A DNA stretch of 64,000 nt. Source: Nigrospora sphaerica. Its lineage: Eukaryota > Ascomycota > Sordariomycetes > Amphisphaeriales > Apiosporaceae. Under the pieces are notes generated by a model. It had not been told where the DNA came from. It was given only the letters and a program-made list of their open reading frames with translations, and searched no databases. The stretch is from the NCBI GenBank assembly GCA_018287875.1, contig JAGVVL010000009.1:3472001-3536000 (forward strand), given 5' to 3'. Shown one piece after another: positions 34,298 to 44,859 of the stretch. Each line of letters starts with the position of its first letter. Position 1 is the stretch's first letter. The position numbers were made by a program, and so were the translations under genes.

Positions 34298-36242
34298 CCC
34301 GGCAGAAGTTCGTCATCGTGGGAGCTGGGCCAGTCGGCTCTCTGGCGGCCTTGTACGCCGCCAAACGCGGACACGATGTAGAGATCTATGAGCTTCGAGG
34401 AGGTAAGGGCGAATTGTCTGCTTTCACTTATACACAACTCAACCCAACACAACTTCGACACCCCGAACCTTCTGTCATGTGCATGACCGCCAAATCGTCG
34501 GATGCCTGCTTTACTTGCCCATTTGAGCCCCCTCCCCCCTACGCAACATGAGTCCGAGTATAAATCAGGACAAATCTGCTATCCGAAAGACGGCTGGCGG
34601 CCCGGCCAATGTACTTGACGCAACCGAGTTCACGCCAGCGCCGGACTTGTGAGATCCTCTGCAAAGCCATTCATGAATTAGTCGACTTCCAAGCATTGGT
34701 TCTCAACTAATGCAGCCAGATCTACGTGATCCCTCCACGACGCCTCTCAACTTCACCAAGTCGATCAATCTCGCCCTGTCCGAGAGGGGCATTAATGCTA
34801 TGCGCCACGCCGGCTCTCAAACCCTGCTCGATCATGTCTTTGCCGCTACGATCCCCATGCGAGGGCGGATGATTCACGGAAAGAAACCCTCCGGCGAGAC
34901 TTACGAAGAACCTCAAGATTACGATATCCACGGCCGGGTGAGTAGAATGTTTTGGTACTTCACCCCGTTCCTAGCTCATCGCAGTGCAGACCATCTTCGC
35001 GGTCGACCGCGCCGGTCTCAACGCGCGGTTGCTGGACATCTTAGAAGAGATGCCCAACGTCAAGTTCTTCTTCAACCACAAGTTGGCGGGGGCCGATTTC
35101 AAAAGGCGCAAAGCCTGGTTCGAAATTCGCGACTCAGAGGCCGAGTCCGGCCGGCCGAATGAGGTCGAGATTGATTTCGATTTCATGATCGGCGCCGACG
35201 GAGCCCATTCGGCTGTCCGCTACCACCTGATGAAGTACGTGCGAATGGACTACCAGCAGGAATACATCGATACCCTCTGGTGCGAGTTTCAAATCAGCCC
35301 AAAGAAAGATGCCGACCAGAACGATCCTATGGCCAAATTTGTGATTTCGCCTAATCACCTTCACATATGGCCGGGCAAGAAATTCATGTTCATCGCCATT
35401 CCGAGCGAGGTAGGATGCCCCTCCGTACTGGCAATCAACAAGTGGCTGATTAGTAGCAGGATGGCTCTTTTACTTGCACACTCTTCATGCCAAGTGCCGA
35501 GTTTGCCGAACTCGAGGCAAACCCCTCCAAGCTTCCGGCGTTCTTCGACCACAATTTCCCCGGTGTCACCTCCCTGATCCCACCCGCTGAGTTGGTGTCT
35601 TCCTTCAAGGCCAATCCGCATCTGCCCTTGATCAGCATCAAGTGCAAGCCCTACCACTTCTCCAGCTCGGTCGTGGTCTTGGGCGATGCTGCCCATGCCA
35701 TGGTACCCTTCTACGGCCAGGGCATGAACGCAGGGCTGGAAGATGTCCGGACGCTTTTTGATATTCTGGACAAACACGAAGCCACCGACGAGAGCAACAG
35801 CCCAGGCGACCCCCAGCCCCGGGACATAACCATGCAGAGAACCGCCGCCTTGGCTGAGTACTCGGCCGTTCGTGCCCCAGATGCCCACGCTATCAATGAC
35901 TTGGCGCTCCAGAATTACATCGAAATGCGTGCTTCTGTTCTTTCACCCACGTACCGCCTTCGCAAGGCCCTGGAGGAGTACCTCTCGGTGTACGTACCGA
36001 GCCTGGGGTGGCAGACCAAGTACTCCCGCGTCAGCTTTGGCAACGAGAGGTACTCCGAGGTCGTGGCCAAGAGCGAACACCAAGGCAAGGTGTTGATGAA
36101 GACGCTGAAGTTCACGTTTTGGACTCCTCTCATTCTGGGCATCGTGGGGATGCGGTACTGGCGACAACCTGGCAAGCCCCTATTTGATGGATCCGCGATC
36201 CGTTATGTTAAGGAGCTGGCGACGAGCTGGGCACACCGTTAG
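34294..36242 (+). CDS. BNA4: Kynurenine 3-monooxygenase
   Basis: FAD-dependent outer-mitochondrial-membrane enzyme that hydroxylates L-kynurenine to 3-hydroxykynurenine with NADPH and O2, on the route from tryptophan to NAD. Exons 34294..34402, 34720..34937, 34990..35409 and 35460..36242 join in frame to 509 residues. Intron 1 is long (317 bp); the others are 50-52 bp, all GT-AG. The N-terminal dinucleotide motif is [20 protein letters not shown]. Substrate-side signatures are INLALSERG and [15 protein letters not shown]. The second FAD motif is [20 protein letters not shown] with [16 protein letters not shown] is the DG motif of the flavin hydroxylase family. A C-terminal hydrophobic stretch ([17 protein letters not shown]) fits the membrane anchor. 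The ATG lies two codons before the FAD motif, leaving no room for a later start. Confidence 0.96.
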
Positions 36243-36738
36243 CTGGTGAGCTCGCATGCTGTGTTGCATGATGTGTTGCGCCCAACTTTCGACCGAGTAT
36301 CACAGCGTAGCAAGATGTGCATATGACAGTTGGGCCGATATTGTACATTTTCCTGTCGATCCTAGCATACAGTCACCCCTACCGAGCTCTGAACAGTGGA
36401 TACCTGCCTGTATACTTTACCCGGGTGTGCATCCTCCTAATATACTCACATGCCCCAGATCAGCCTCTGGCGGTGCGCCCGTTATCCAGTCCTTCCATCT
36501 TCCTACGTTGACATCGTTGTTCCTCAACCGCAATCGCACCGTCACCTCCGCTGTTTCGCCGGTGCTATCGTGGCAAAAGGCTTCCAAAGGATAGTCCAGG
36601 CGGGAGAAGACAGCGGTCGCCCACTTACCTTCGCTCCGGGCCCCTCACCGAGACAAATGACAATAGCCCGGGCTCGGCCGCACGGCGCCGGGAAGTGACG
36701 CCGGGCGCCCGAAGCCTGCCCCATCCCGCGCCTCAGCG
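36243..36738. other. Intergenic, between BNA4 and the caspase-like wreck
   Basis: Nothing supported apart from the likely BNA4 3' UTR. Confidence 0.4.
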
Positions 36739-37660
36739 CTACGATCGGCGTCGTAAGGGGCGCCCATGGCGCGCCTGGTTGGCCAGTTCGCGGTGGATGT
36801 CGAGCACGGCGATTCCGCGGGCCACATGCAGCAGCCTCTCCAGGATACGGATCAGGGAGCTGGTGAAGGAGCCGCGGCCGGCGCAGCCCGGGACATGCCC
36901 GTCCGTGCTTGCGGCAGGCATTTCAAAGACGCCGGTCCCGCTCGCCGTCTCGGCACGGGGGGTCCCGTCGCAGTCGTACAGAGTCAAGCCGTCGCCGTCG
37001 CTGGCACCGAGGATCATGGGAACGATGCCAGCGTTGATTTGGGCGCCGACCCTCCTGCGGCACCCGGCGTCAGCCATGCGGACCTCTCTCCTCGCGGATC
37101 ACGGGACCTAGAAAAGGTTTCTTGGATAGGGGCCGTACTTCCCCAACCACAACCGGGGCCCGCTCCCGTCATCCGCCTCCGCGGCAGGGCCCCGGTACCA
37201 GAAGATTAGCAGGTCGCCCTCTTTCCCGCACGCGCGGACGAGGGCGCCGAGCTTCGCGGCCAGGACGCCTTGCGGCCCGGGGAGACTAGGGATTAGCCAC
37301 GTCTCGAAGTCGAAGCCGTACGCGCGGCCGAAGAGGTCGACGAGCGCCCGCGCCGCACCCGCGACCCCGTCTCGTCCGCGTCGGCCCAGTTCGTAAGGAG
37401 GACCTTGAGGCGCGGTACCGGCTGTGGGACCGCCGCTTCCAACCCTCGTCGACCACTTCCCGGAGGCGGTTCTTGGAGGGCCCGTACGGCGGACTCTTGC
37501 CTTGGCTTCTTGTCAAGAGACCCGGGCTTGCGTACCGCGTCGAGGGCGCGCCACCAGCAGGCACTGGGACGGCACCGGGGTGCTTTCGGCTCAGAGGAGG
37601 TGGCTGGGTTTAGAAGAGGAGTTTGTTCGATCTGCATTTTGTCTTTGAAACAAAACATCT
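36739..37660 (-). pseudogene. Broken fungal caspase-like (peptidase C14-type) protein gene
   Basis: Reading the minus strand from 37660, pieces of a known fungal layout appear in order but in different frames. First comes RLKVLLTNWADADE (the strand-rich start with W-x-D-x-D). Then, in another frame, LVDLFGRAYGFDFETWLIPSL with LVRACGKEGDLLIFWYRGPA (the YGF-x(5)-IP and 'L-I-x-Y-x-G' blocks). After in-frame stops near 37110 comes AGIVPMILGASDGDGLTLYDC, followed by GSFTSSLIRILERLLH, which matches the SFT-x-LI region. Family members have H in a GH(A/G) motif and a DCC catalytic motif; here they read RGP and DCD, so both catalytic positions look lost. The DNA is GC-rich, so decay is not obviously by RIP-type C-to-T change. 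The exact limits are uncertain. Comparison with intact homologues is from memory of the family pattern. Confidence 0.55.
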
Positions 37661-38592
37661 TTACCGAGAGGAATCTGTAGACTCGGTTCTACAAGTCTAC
37701 GGCTTGCGATCTGTTGTTATCAGCTAACATGAAGAGAAGTACTTATCCCCGGCGGGCGGCTTGGGGTCTACTATGAAGTGACTGTAACGAGTGTCGTCAC
37801 TGTGAGAATTGGGCATTGGCCTTTGAATAATCCTTCAAGCTGACTTTTCAGAACCGTTCACTTTCCCAGCGAGGACTCATACGGTTAAAACGGGTGCACG
37901 AGGGATTCACGGCTTGTTCTAAGAATATAGGTTAAGACGGTACCTGTCAGTTAATAGTGAGATGAACTTTTACGGAATCCATATACGTCATGTCGGTCAA
38001 CGCTGTGATGTGCGGACGGACTGTGATTCCCTGACACCACCAGGCGGATCTCTGAAGTACAAAATAGAGCTGAAGTGGAGGTGGTCATATACCTCCAATG
38101 CCAGGAAAAGGATCGAAAGCGTAACAAGCTCGTGATATAGCCGTGAGGGTTTTGTAAGGCAAGACATTGTCTTGCGCCACTTGACTCCAGAGTGCAATGG
38201 GTGGCAGTGTGGAAACGGGAGTTGGGTGGGGCATGCGCTCGCGAGGAGGCCAAAATACAGTACATTAGGCGATTTTGCGAGCTTTTTTCCTGTTGGACTG
38301 GAACGAGATGTCCATGAGTGTTCCCTTGAGTTCCTCTCTCAAGATCTAGATAGCTTCAACATTGGGAGTGGATGTTGGACCGGTGCCGTCAGAAAACCCC
38401 CACCGTGGCCCTAGCTCCCCAAGTCAGAGAGACCCGCCTATGCCTATCAATTCGTTCCCTCTTCCGTCGCATCAAGAGCATCCATCTTTTGCAGCCATCT
38501 TCCCGATCCGCGGGGCCACGCGAACCTTTCCCTCCCAAAACTGCTACCGTGCAGCCTTTCCGCTCCCGCCCTGCGCCCGCGCCGAATACACG
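37661..38592. other. Intergenic, partly AT-richer
   Basis: From about 37660 to 38350 the composition is clearly more AT-rich than the flanks. No coding signal found. The last 200 bases are the probable leader of the 91-residue membrane protein gene. Confidence 0.4.
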
Positions 38593-38868
38593 ATGCGATC
38601 CGACCGGAAGCCGCCGCGGCCCCTCCCGTACCAGGCGCGGACGGCGCTGCCCGAGAGCCTGCGGGCGCCGGCGCCGGCGCCCGCCCGGGTCGACACGTCG
38701 AGCCGCGCCTACAAGGCGGCCGCCGGCAAGTACGTCCGCACCATGATCGCGCTGCCCATCCTGCTCGTCACCTCGTGGGTCCTCTTCGACCGCCTCGCCC
38801 TCGGCTCCAAGACCAAGACGTTCCGGAACCGGCCCGACGAGGGCCGCTCCGACGGCCGCGGCGCGTGA
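38593..38868 (+). CDS. Small single-pass membrane protein, function unknown
   Basis: A 91-residue intronless frame. The N-terminal half is proline- and arginine-rich (RKPPRPLPYQARTALPESLR then APAPAPARVDTSSRAYKAA). One membrane helix follows at residues ~53-72 (TMIALPILLVTSWVLFDRLAL), then a short basic-polar tail. The layout (basic N-terminus, single helix near the C-terminus) fits small mitochondrial inner-membrane proteins of filamentous fungi, but that location is inference. The frame opens 73 codons earlier at another ATG (38374). I prefer 38593 because the upstream part looks like leader sequence. Codon use is strongly GC-ending, unlike the AT-richer upstream DNA. Confidence 0.65.
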   Translation: MRSDRKPPRPLPYQARTALPESLRAPAPAPARVDTSSRAYKAAAGKYVRTMIALPILLVTSWVLFDRLALGSKTKTFRNRPDEGRSDGRGA

Positions 38869-39702
38869 AAAACGAGAACAAAACCCCCCAAAAGAAGGCC
38901 GGCCAAGGCTCGCGGCGGGTGTGCACGCCGTGCGAACCCACGACGCCGCGAGGTCGCCGGTGGTCCGTTGGGATTCGCACGATGGGTTCATTCTTGGTCG
39001 ACCCCAGCGCTCGCAGAGACAACGCAGCAGAGCTTCTCACTCGCCTTGAACCGGCCTTTGTATCCCTGGCGTTGTGCGAGATATGGCTCGAGGCGAAAGC
39101 CCATGGAGGAGGGCGCCGTCGCGAGTCATTCCGAGACTTTTTTTGCCCATTGAGGGGCAGGGCTATCCATCCATATCCACACCCCAAGCGCGATCAGGCT
39201 ACGGCGCATTGCGTTGATCGTCAGTTACCCAAGACGACACCCCTTGGCAACCACGGATTCAATGACGCGCAAACCCGCCGCATGAGATTCCCCGATCCCC
39301 GCAGGTTCGGGGCCAAACGCGGCGCCGCTGAATTGGCGCCCAGGAACCAATCACGCCGTCCAGTCCATACCTCCATCCCGTGGTTTCCCTTGGGAGTGGT
39401 ATGGGAATCCTGTATTTCGGGATTGAGAGTCACGCAGCCGGGGAAGAAATGGATCGGCGAGCTGCGGGTAGCCAAGAACCGCTTTTACCGGGTTCTGCAA
39501 GGCGGGGGGGTAATCGATGAGATCTAAGGGCTGTGCGAGAAAGAAATATATTCATTACGACGGAAGCCATACGCCCTTCCGACTCGTATTTTATCAACGC
39601 CTTCCCGCCTCGCTCGTGTCAAAGAGCCCTCGATGTATTCCGGTAAACAATTGTCGTAACAAAAAACACGCACAAAGACGAAAAGCCCACGGGACTAAAC
39701 GT
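38869..39702. other. Intergenic, nothing supported
   Basis: 3' flanks of the 91-residue and 86-residue genes, which converge here. A 250-codon frame crosses it on the plus strand but overlaps the previous gene in another frame and shows no domain. Confidence 0.4.
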
Positions 39703-40066
39703 CTACGGCTGCCTGCTGGCGGCGAGTTCGTGCAGGTCGCCCGTCTCGGCCACCATGACGCGGCCGCCCGTCGAGGCGTCGGCCTTCTTGGGCCCCTTGG
39801 CCACGGCGTCGTCGATCTGGTCCTTGACGGCCTCGACGTGGGCCTCCATGTTGCCGCCGACGTCGGCGTCGGCCTTGTAGCCGTAGTTGGCCTTGGTCTC
39901 GTCGATGATGTTCCTTGGGGCGTACGTGTTAGTCAAAAGGCTCGGCGTGCGAGGGGGGGAGGTGCCCGCCGGGTCAAGTATCTGTCCCCCCTTCGCGGAC
40001 GGTGAGTCAGACTTACTGGGCCTGGCCGTTCTGGTTGTTGTCAAGCGGGGTGCTGTTGGACGCCAT
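39703..40066 (-). CDS. Small hydrophilic protein, function unknown
   Basis: Exons 40066..40017 and 39913..39703 join in frame (CA|G) to 86 residues. The 103-bp GT-AG intron has a TGACTAACA branch site. The protein is entirely hydrophilic: MASNSTPLDNNQNGQAQNII, then DETKANYGYKADADVGGNME, AHVEAVKDQIDDAVAKGPKK, and a tail ending ETGDLHELAASRQP. It has no signal peptide or membrane segment, and is glycine-, alanine- and charge-rich like fungal stress or conidiation-induced small proteins; that resemblance is only compositional. I recognise no named family. Intron quality and natural codon use make it a real gene. Confidence 0.7.
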
Positions 40067-40734
40067 GGTGTTCAAGTTCTGTTGGGTGGGTGGGGGGCGG
40101 AATACGCGGGGCTCGTCGAGTTTGCACGAGAGTTGGGTGGTGGAGGTCTGAAGAAACTTGCGGTACTGGGTTGTTTGGTTGTCTTTCGTGATGCTGTACC
40201 TGTTCACGACCGCAGACGTGCAGGGGTGATATATCGGCCGGTGCCATTTTCAGAGTCTGACGTAGGTCGCGAAGCTGCGGGCCGGCCGTCACGTCATATC
40301 TCGCCCTTCCCGTCCTCGTCTGCTCGCAGTCGCGCAGCCCCGCGTACGCGTTCATACATGTGCATATCTGACTCGCAGATGCTAGCACGCAATGCACAGG
40401 AAGCAGATAATCTGAGGTCCATTCAGTCAGTAGCCGTGCAGCCGTGCACTCGATCCCGAGCCGTCTCGCCGGGCATCACAGGTCGGGACTCCTCCACTAA
40501 AAGCCTTGCCGTTGGGCACATATGCAGCATCGACACGAGGCACCCTGCCCCAGTTCGTAATCAATTGCCCGTCACAAGAAGGAATGGCCGTTGGAAATAT
40601 TAACTTGAAGGAATACCGCCAATTTCGCTGCCTGTACATATATGCATGCCTGTCGTGACACAAGTGTCTGAGCCGCCAACCACCGTCAATTGCCACTATC
40701 AACCCCCCACTGTGCCGCGATCGCCCGTTCTTCT

Positions 40735-41019
40735 TCACCACTTCCGCCTGCGCCCACACCAGCAGAGGAGGAGGAGGAGGAGGATGACACCAACTATTCC
40801 ACCGATGATAGCGCCCACCGTCGCGGGCGTTACGTGAGTTCCGGCCGACCCGTCGACGTTAGTCTTCGGGGTGCCTGAGTCCTCACGTGGGAAAAGACGG
40901 GTTTCGACGGCGGCGAGTAGACCGGCAGCGGCGCCGCGTGCTACGGGGAGGGGAGCCGCAACGACCGGGCTGGACAGGAAAAAGAACGCGAGGCTTGCGA
41001 ATAGGTAACAGCCCGCCAT
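40735..41019 (-). CDS. Small type I membrane or wall-anchored protein, function unknown
   Basis: A 94-residue frame from the ATG at 41019. Residues 1-21 form a signal peptide (CYLFASLAFFFLSSPVVAAP, probable cut after VVA). A short lumenal or extracellular part with GTPKTNVDGSAGTHV follows. Then comes a glycine-start membrane helix (TVGAIIGGIVGVILLLLLL) and a C-x-C, basic end (CWCGRRRKW). The layout is that of a short single-pass membrane protein with a cytosolic basic stop-transfer tail. The frame is open upstream to 41211, but those residues do not look coding, and the ATG at 41019 starts a clean signal peptide. No family recognised. Confidence 0.6.
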   Translation of the reverse strand: MAGCYLFASLAFFFLSSPVVAAPLPVARGAAAGLLAAVETRLFPREDSGTPKTNVDGSAGTHVTPATVGAIIGGIVGVILLLLLLCWCGRRRKW

Positions 41020-41464
41020 GGCGAAGCTTTTCTGCTGCGGGGTCCAAAATTGACTTGGCTTTGCGCGGGTATGGTGCTGCAATATGGGGAGTGTGAGGGT
41101 CACATAGATGCTGACCGACGGGGCTCTCCTCCGCAGTTTTATACCACAGTTGGCATCACAAACAAGATAATGCGAGTGTGGATCCCAGCGCCGCCAGGCA
41201 AATACGGTCAACTACGGACAGGGTGTCGAAGGGGCGGCCGCCAGGTTATTTTTTTCGTTGTCCCGATCGACATGCCCACCCCAGTCCAGAAATGCCGGTG
41301 TGGGCCTCGAAGGAGGCAACCAGGGTGGTCAAATCGGCCAGACTCCTCTCCTCGGTGCTTTCTGAGGCTCCTTGATGCTTTCTGAGGCTCCTCGTCGGCA
41401 AAGACGGGCGAAGACGGCGTCGGGTCGCCAGCTGAAGCTCCGTCGTACGCAGGGCTTAGTCTTG
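41020..41464. other. Intergenic with a short direct repeat
   Basis: Contains a 17-bp direct repeat (41356..41372 and 41376..41392, word TGCTTTCTGAGGCTCCT) just downstream of the flavin reductase-like wreck. No gene supported. Confidence 0.4.
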
Positions 41465-41899
41465 GAACTCCTTCCACTTAGTCGCCCGGGCGTTTCGCCG
41501 GGTTGATCCAGGCTTTCACGAGGCTTCAGAAGCCGCAGTGAGTTCTTGGCAGGGCTGGCTTCCTCGACGACGCACTCGGTGTTGATGGGTTCCCCCCTTC
41601 CCCTAACCGGGACGGCGGCGACCCGCAGCGCGTCGAGCCGAAGCGCACCCACTTGCCCCGGTTGTCGCGGCGGGCAGCTTGACCGGCGGCACGGCCAGTA
41701 CGCACCATCGCCACCGGAGCCGGGTGAGCGATGCACCCCACGGCCCGAGCGTGGTGGCGACCAGCGGCGGCCCCGTCGCGCTGTACTACGCCGTGGAAGC
41801 CGAGGTCACGATGCTGTGCGTACCCTCCTCCAGCGAGCCCGTCATCACGAGGACCACCGGCCCCGGCTCGACGAGCCGGTAGACGTGCGACGTCAGGTA
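41465..41899 (-). pseudogene. Broken flavin reductase-like (FMN-binding) domain gene
   Basis: On the minus strand from 41899 the translation gives TSHVYRLVEPGPVVLVMTGS, then HSIVTSASTA and an in-frame TAG, then GPPLVATTLGPWGASLTRLR and CVLAVPPVKLP. A frame change then leads to DALRVAAVPVR with GEPINTECVVEEASPAKNS. This order (VYRLLEPGPVVLV, PPL, CVVAVPT, FGLDALPV, ECVVE) is the pattern I know from fungal flavin reductase-like proteins, which bind FMN. At least one nonsense codon and one or two frame changes break it, and no start is visible. The limits are approximate. Function is presumably lost. Confidence 0.55.
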
Positions 41900-42398
41900 G
41901 GAGTGAAGGCCGCGCCGGAGTTGCGGGGTGAGGGATCGACAGCCCCCTCTGCCGTGGCCTACCGCTTGGAAGAACGCAGAGAAGCTCGTTTTCCCTTCGT
42001 ATCTTCGTACGCCTATCCTTCATTCGTCACGGCGTGCTATCCTCGTTCACGTTGGAATGACGAGATGCTGTTCCAACCTGCCCTTGATACTTGAAATGTA
42101 ACAGTCGGGCAGGCGAAGTGCTATCTGACGTAGTGGCATCGGGACTTCAGCCACCTGAGGCAGGGAAGCGCTCACTTCTAAAGGAGGGGTTAGACGGAAA
42201 CAACCCCGCAGACGGACAGCGTGACGACAACCATGAACGTTGTGCGTATTCCCGCTTTTATGAGGGAGCATGCCCAGAATACGAATCACAAAACGTTAAT
42301 ATGGTTACTTAGTATACCGGTTTCCTCATCCCCCGCTTTATCATGAGCTAGCGCTCCTGGTATGAGAGAGAAGCCGCCCACATCCACGTGCTGAAAAA
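41900..42398. other. Intergenic, nothing supported
   Basis: Spacer between the flavin reductase-like wreck and the NAD(P)-binding gene, which end and begin on the same strand. No domain seen. Confidence 0.4.
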
Positions 42399-43265
42399 TC
42401 AGTAGAAGGGCTCGCCCTCGGCGGCGTCGACGCCGTCCCTGACGCAGCGGTCGACGGCGGCGGCAGGGTCCTCGTCGCCGTCGAGCATGTCGAGCCAGCA
42501 GGTCCCGGCGGCGGGGTGGTCGAGCAGGAGGGCGGCAAGCTCGGCGACGGAGGCGCGGCTCGAGGTGCCCTTCTGCGTGGGAATGCGGCCGAGGCGCACG
42601 GGGCCGGCGGGCGCGTCGGTGAGGTGGCCGGGCCGCAGGTTGATGGCGGCGAAGCCGGCGCCGCGTCGCTTGCCCGCCTCGTACAGCGCCTGGTCCGCCG
42701 CGACCTTGGCCTCGTAGTAGCGCGGCAGCGCCGCCCGCGTCGTGCTCAGCTCGTCCTGCCACACCGCGTCGGTCCACCACGCCGGCTTCCGCAGCCGCGA
42801 GCCGATGAAGGACACCATGAGGAACTTGGTGACGGTCGGCGTTGCCGCCGCCGCCCGGATCACGTGCGTCGCCGCGTCCCGGTCCACCGCGAATGTCTAG
42901 GCCCCGCTGTTAGGACCCTCTCATTCCCCCATGCCGCCTTCGGCTCGCGTGGGCTTGCCTGTCGTTGCACTTACCCGCTCCGGTCCGCCTTTGCCGCCGG
43001 CGCCGGCGCTCCAGACCACGTAGCTGGGCTTCACCTCGTCCAGCAGGCTCTTGGCCTGGTCCTCGCTCTTGATGTCTTCCAAGCTCCGTACCAGAACATG
43101 GAGTTTGCCGCTCTGGTTTTCGCCCAGCTTCTCCAGGCCGGCGACCTGATCAGGGTTGCGGATAACGCTTGTGACAGTCCATGACCGCTTCAGGAGCATC
43201 GGGGTAAGCAGCTGGGCGATTTTCCCACTACCGCCAAGAAGGAGAACATGCTGAGCACCTGACAT
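42399..43265 (-). CDS. NAD(P)-binding atypical short-chain dehydrogenase-like protein
   Basis: Exons 43265..42975 and 42896..42399 join in phase 0 across a 78-bp GT-AG intron, giving 262 residues. The N-terminal Rossmann motif is HVLLLGGSGKIAQLLTPMLL, followed by basic residues (SVIRNPDQ), which favour NADP. YVVWSAGAGGKGGPER closes the third strand. After the intron comes FLMVSFIGSRLRKPAWW, then YYEAKVAADQALYEAGKRRG with the Y-x3-K spacing, and AINLRPGHLTDAPAGPV. This matches the atypical-SDR group that includes yeast YMR090W and related NAD(P)-binding (NmrA/HSCARG-like) proteins. The substrate is unknown. It is intact although it sits among wrecked genes. Confidence 0.85.
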
Positions 43266-43710
43266 TTCGGGTACTTGATTTGGGTGGACTGATTTAGAAA
43301 ACAAAAAGGGAGATGCAAGGGTGACAGATGAACAAAGTATAAATGTGGTGTTGTATGTAGGTGGAAATCAAAGTGGTGTTTTCGACTATTTCGCCCGCGA
43401 ATTCTGGCTTTCCACTACGATGCTCAGGGTTGTTCAGGTGCTATTTATCCATACACAAGACGTTGATGCTGCCGGCTAGTCCGGTCTCCAGACAGGAGCT
43501 TGATTATTACAAAGCCGGAAGGCGGGGTTAGTCACGGAAAACTGTCCCGGCGTCCCCGGAACGCTGACCTCATAGGCGGGGGAACGATTTCCCTATACAG
43601 TAAATCAACCTTGAATGAAGCTAGTTGTACCACAACCCACGGTGCAAACGGTCCATCGCTAACGACGCCAAGGAGACCAGGCATTATGTCAGGTATTTAC
43701 ACTTCGGGAC
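43266..43710. other. Intergenic, nothing supported
   Basis: Promoter region of the NAD(P)-binding gene. No other signal found. Confidence 0.4.
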
Positions 43711-44510
43711 GACATTAACGTCGCTATCGCTGGTTCTGGCAACATGGGTTTTTCGACTGCCTACAAGCTTGCCACGGATCTCCAAGAAGCTGCGCTGAGG
43801 ACCGAAATCACAGTTATCGAGCCCTTTCAAAAGCTGCGTCCAGCTGCGTCCGCCAACTGCGCTGGAGGTCTGCATTGCGGCTTTTCAGAGGAGACGCTGC
43901 CGGCGCTTTTGCTGCTCGGCAGCTACTCTTTCGACCTCTGTGCCCGCGAAGCTGAAGAAGATGCATCCCGCGACGGCACGGGATACAGCATGCAGTCTTC
44001 GTTTTGGGATCGGCACGGGCACAGGATCAGAGCTGGATTAGCTCCCAGACTGAGTCCAGAAGCATGCCGGCTGGGGTTTCGACAGCAACGCCCTGGGAGA
44101 CCGCACTGCTATCGTGTTTATCGCGCTTGTCTATGCCACGATACAGTCTGGCTAAGCCTATCAACTCAAAAACAAATCAGGCCCTTGGGTGAGTGACTGG
44201 GGACGAAATGCGTGCATCTGGCGTTCGTGAGAAGTCGAAGTTTGCTGGCCGCAACAATAAAACTATTTGAGCTCGTGGGTGAGCTTTTAGGTGTAGAAAC
44301 ACAACAGCCGCTCTTCCAGCGCCGGGCCAGGCCGAAACGCTGGCCGAACAGCTGATTCAAGAGCTGTGCCGCTGTTCCTAAGATTTCCTCAATGGGGGTT
44401 GCGGCTTGCCCGTCATCACCAAAGTCAGGCAATCCGAGTTAACCGGCAACGTCACCGTGCCACCAGACTTTCACAACTGTCTAGTGGTGTGTTCGTATGA
44501 TGGAGTCATG
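43711..44510 (+). pseudogene. Broken FAD-dependent oxidoreductase (DAO-type) gene
   Basis: From 43711 the frame reads DINVAIAGSGNMGFSTAYKL, a dinucleotide-binding G-x-G-x-x-G. ITVIEPFQKLRPAASANCAG follows (the acidic strand end and the ASxxNxG block), then FWDRHGHRIRAGLAPR. The frame is then lost near 44060; a second frame continues (GWGFDSNALGDRTAI) and stops at a TAA near 44155. A third (GLPVITKVRQSELTGNVTV, about 44398-44455) resembles the C-terminal part of such enzymes. There is no in-frame ATG at the beginning. The layout matches D-amino-acid-oxidase-type FAD enzymes, but the gene carries several frame changes and stops. The region after 44165 is uncertain. Confidence 0.55.
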
Positions 44511-44859
44511 GCTCGTATGGGCTGGCGCTGGGTACGGGTAGCGGACGACTTATGAGCCAGGTTAGATATCCGAGGAGAGACAGCACACCGTCGCTCACAA
44601 CACCTAAGCACAATCGATTTGCCCAAAGGCGGGCTTCTACGACGTCACGACAGAGCAATAAGGAACTCGAGTTGATCGTTAACATGTGCGTAATTGACCC
44701 ATGACACAGTAAAACTAGGTACAATATTGAAGACGGGACCAAGACAGCAAGGTTCCTGTTGGTTCCCGTACGCAACCCCCTAAACACCCAACGCTGTGGA
44801 AAAGTACAAAAGCCGGACGGCGCAAAAATTACTTGGAAGGTAGCCAGGAGCCGCGACGC
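44511..44859. other. Intergenic, nothing supported
   Basis: 3' flank of the secreted-protein gene and remains of the oxidoreductase. Confidence 0.35.

Noticed and set aside
38775..39527. A 250-codon plus-strand frame
   Set aside because: Overlaps the 91-residue membrane protein gene in another frame, begins inside it and shows no domain.
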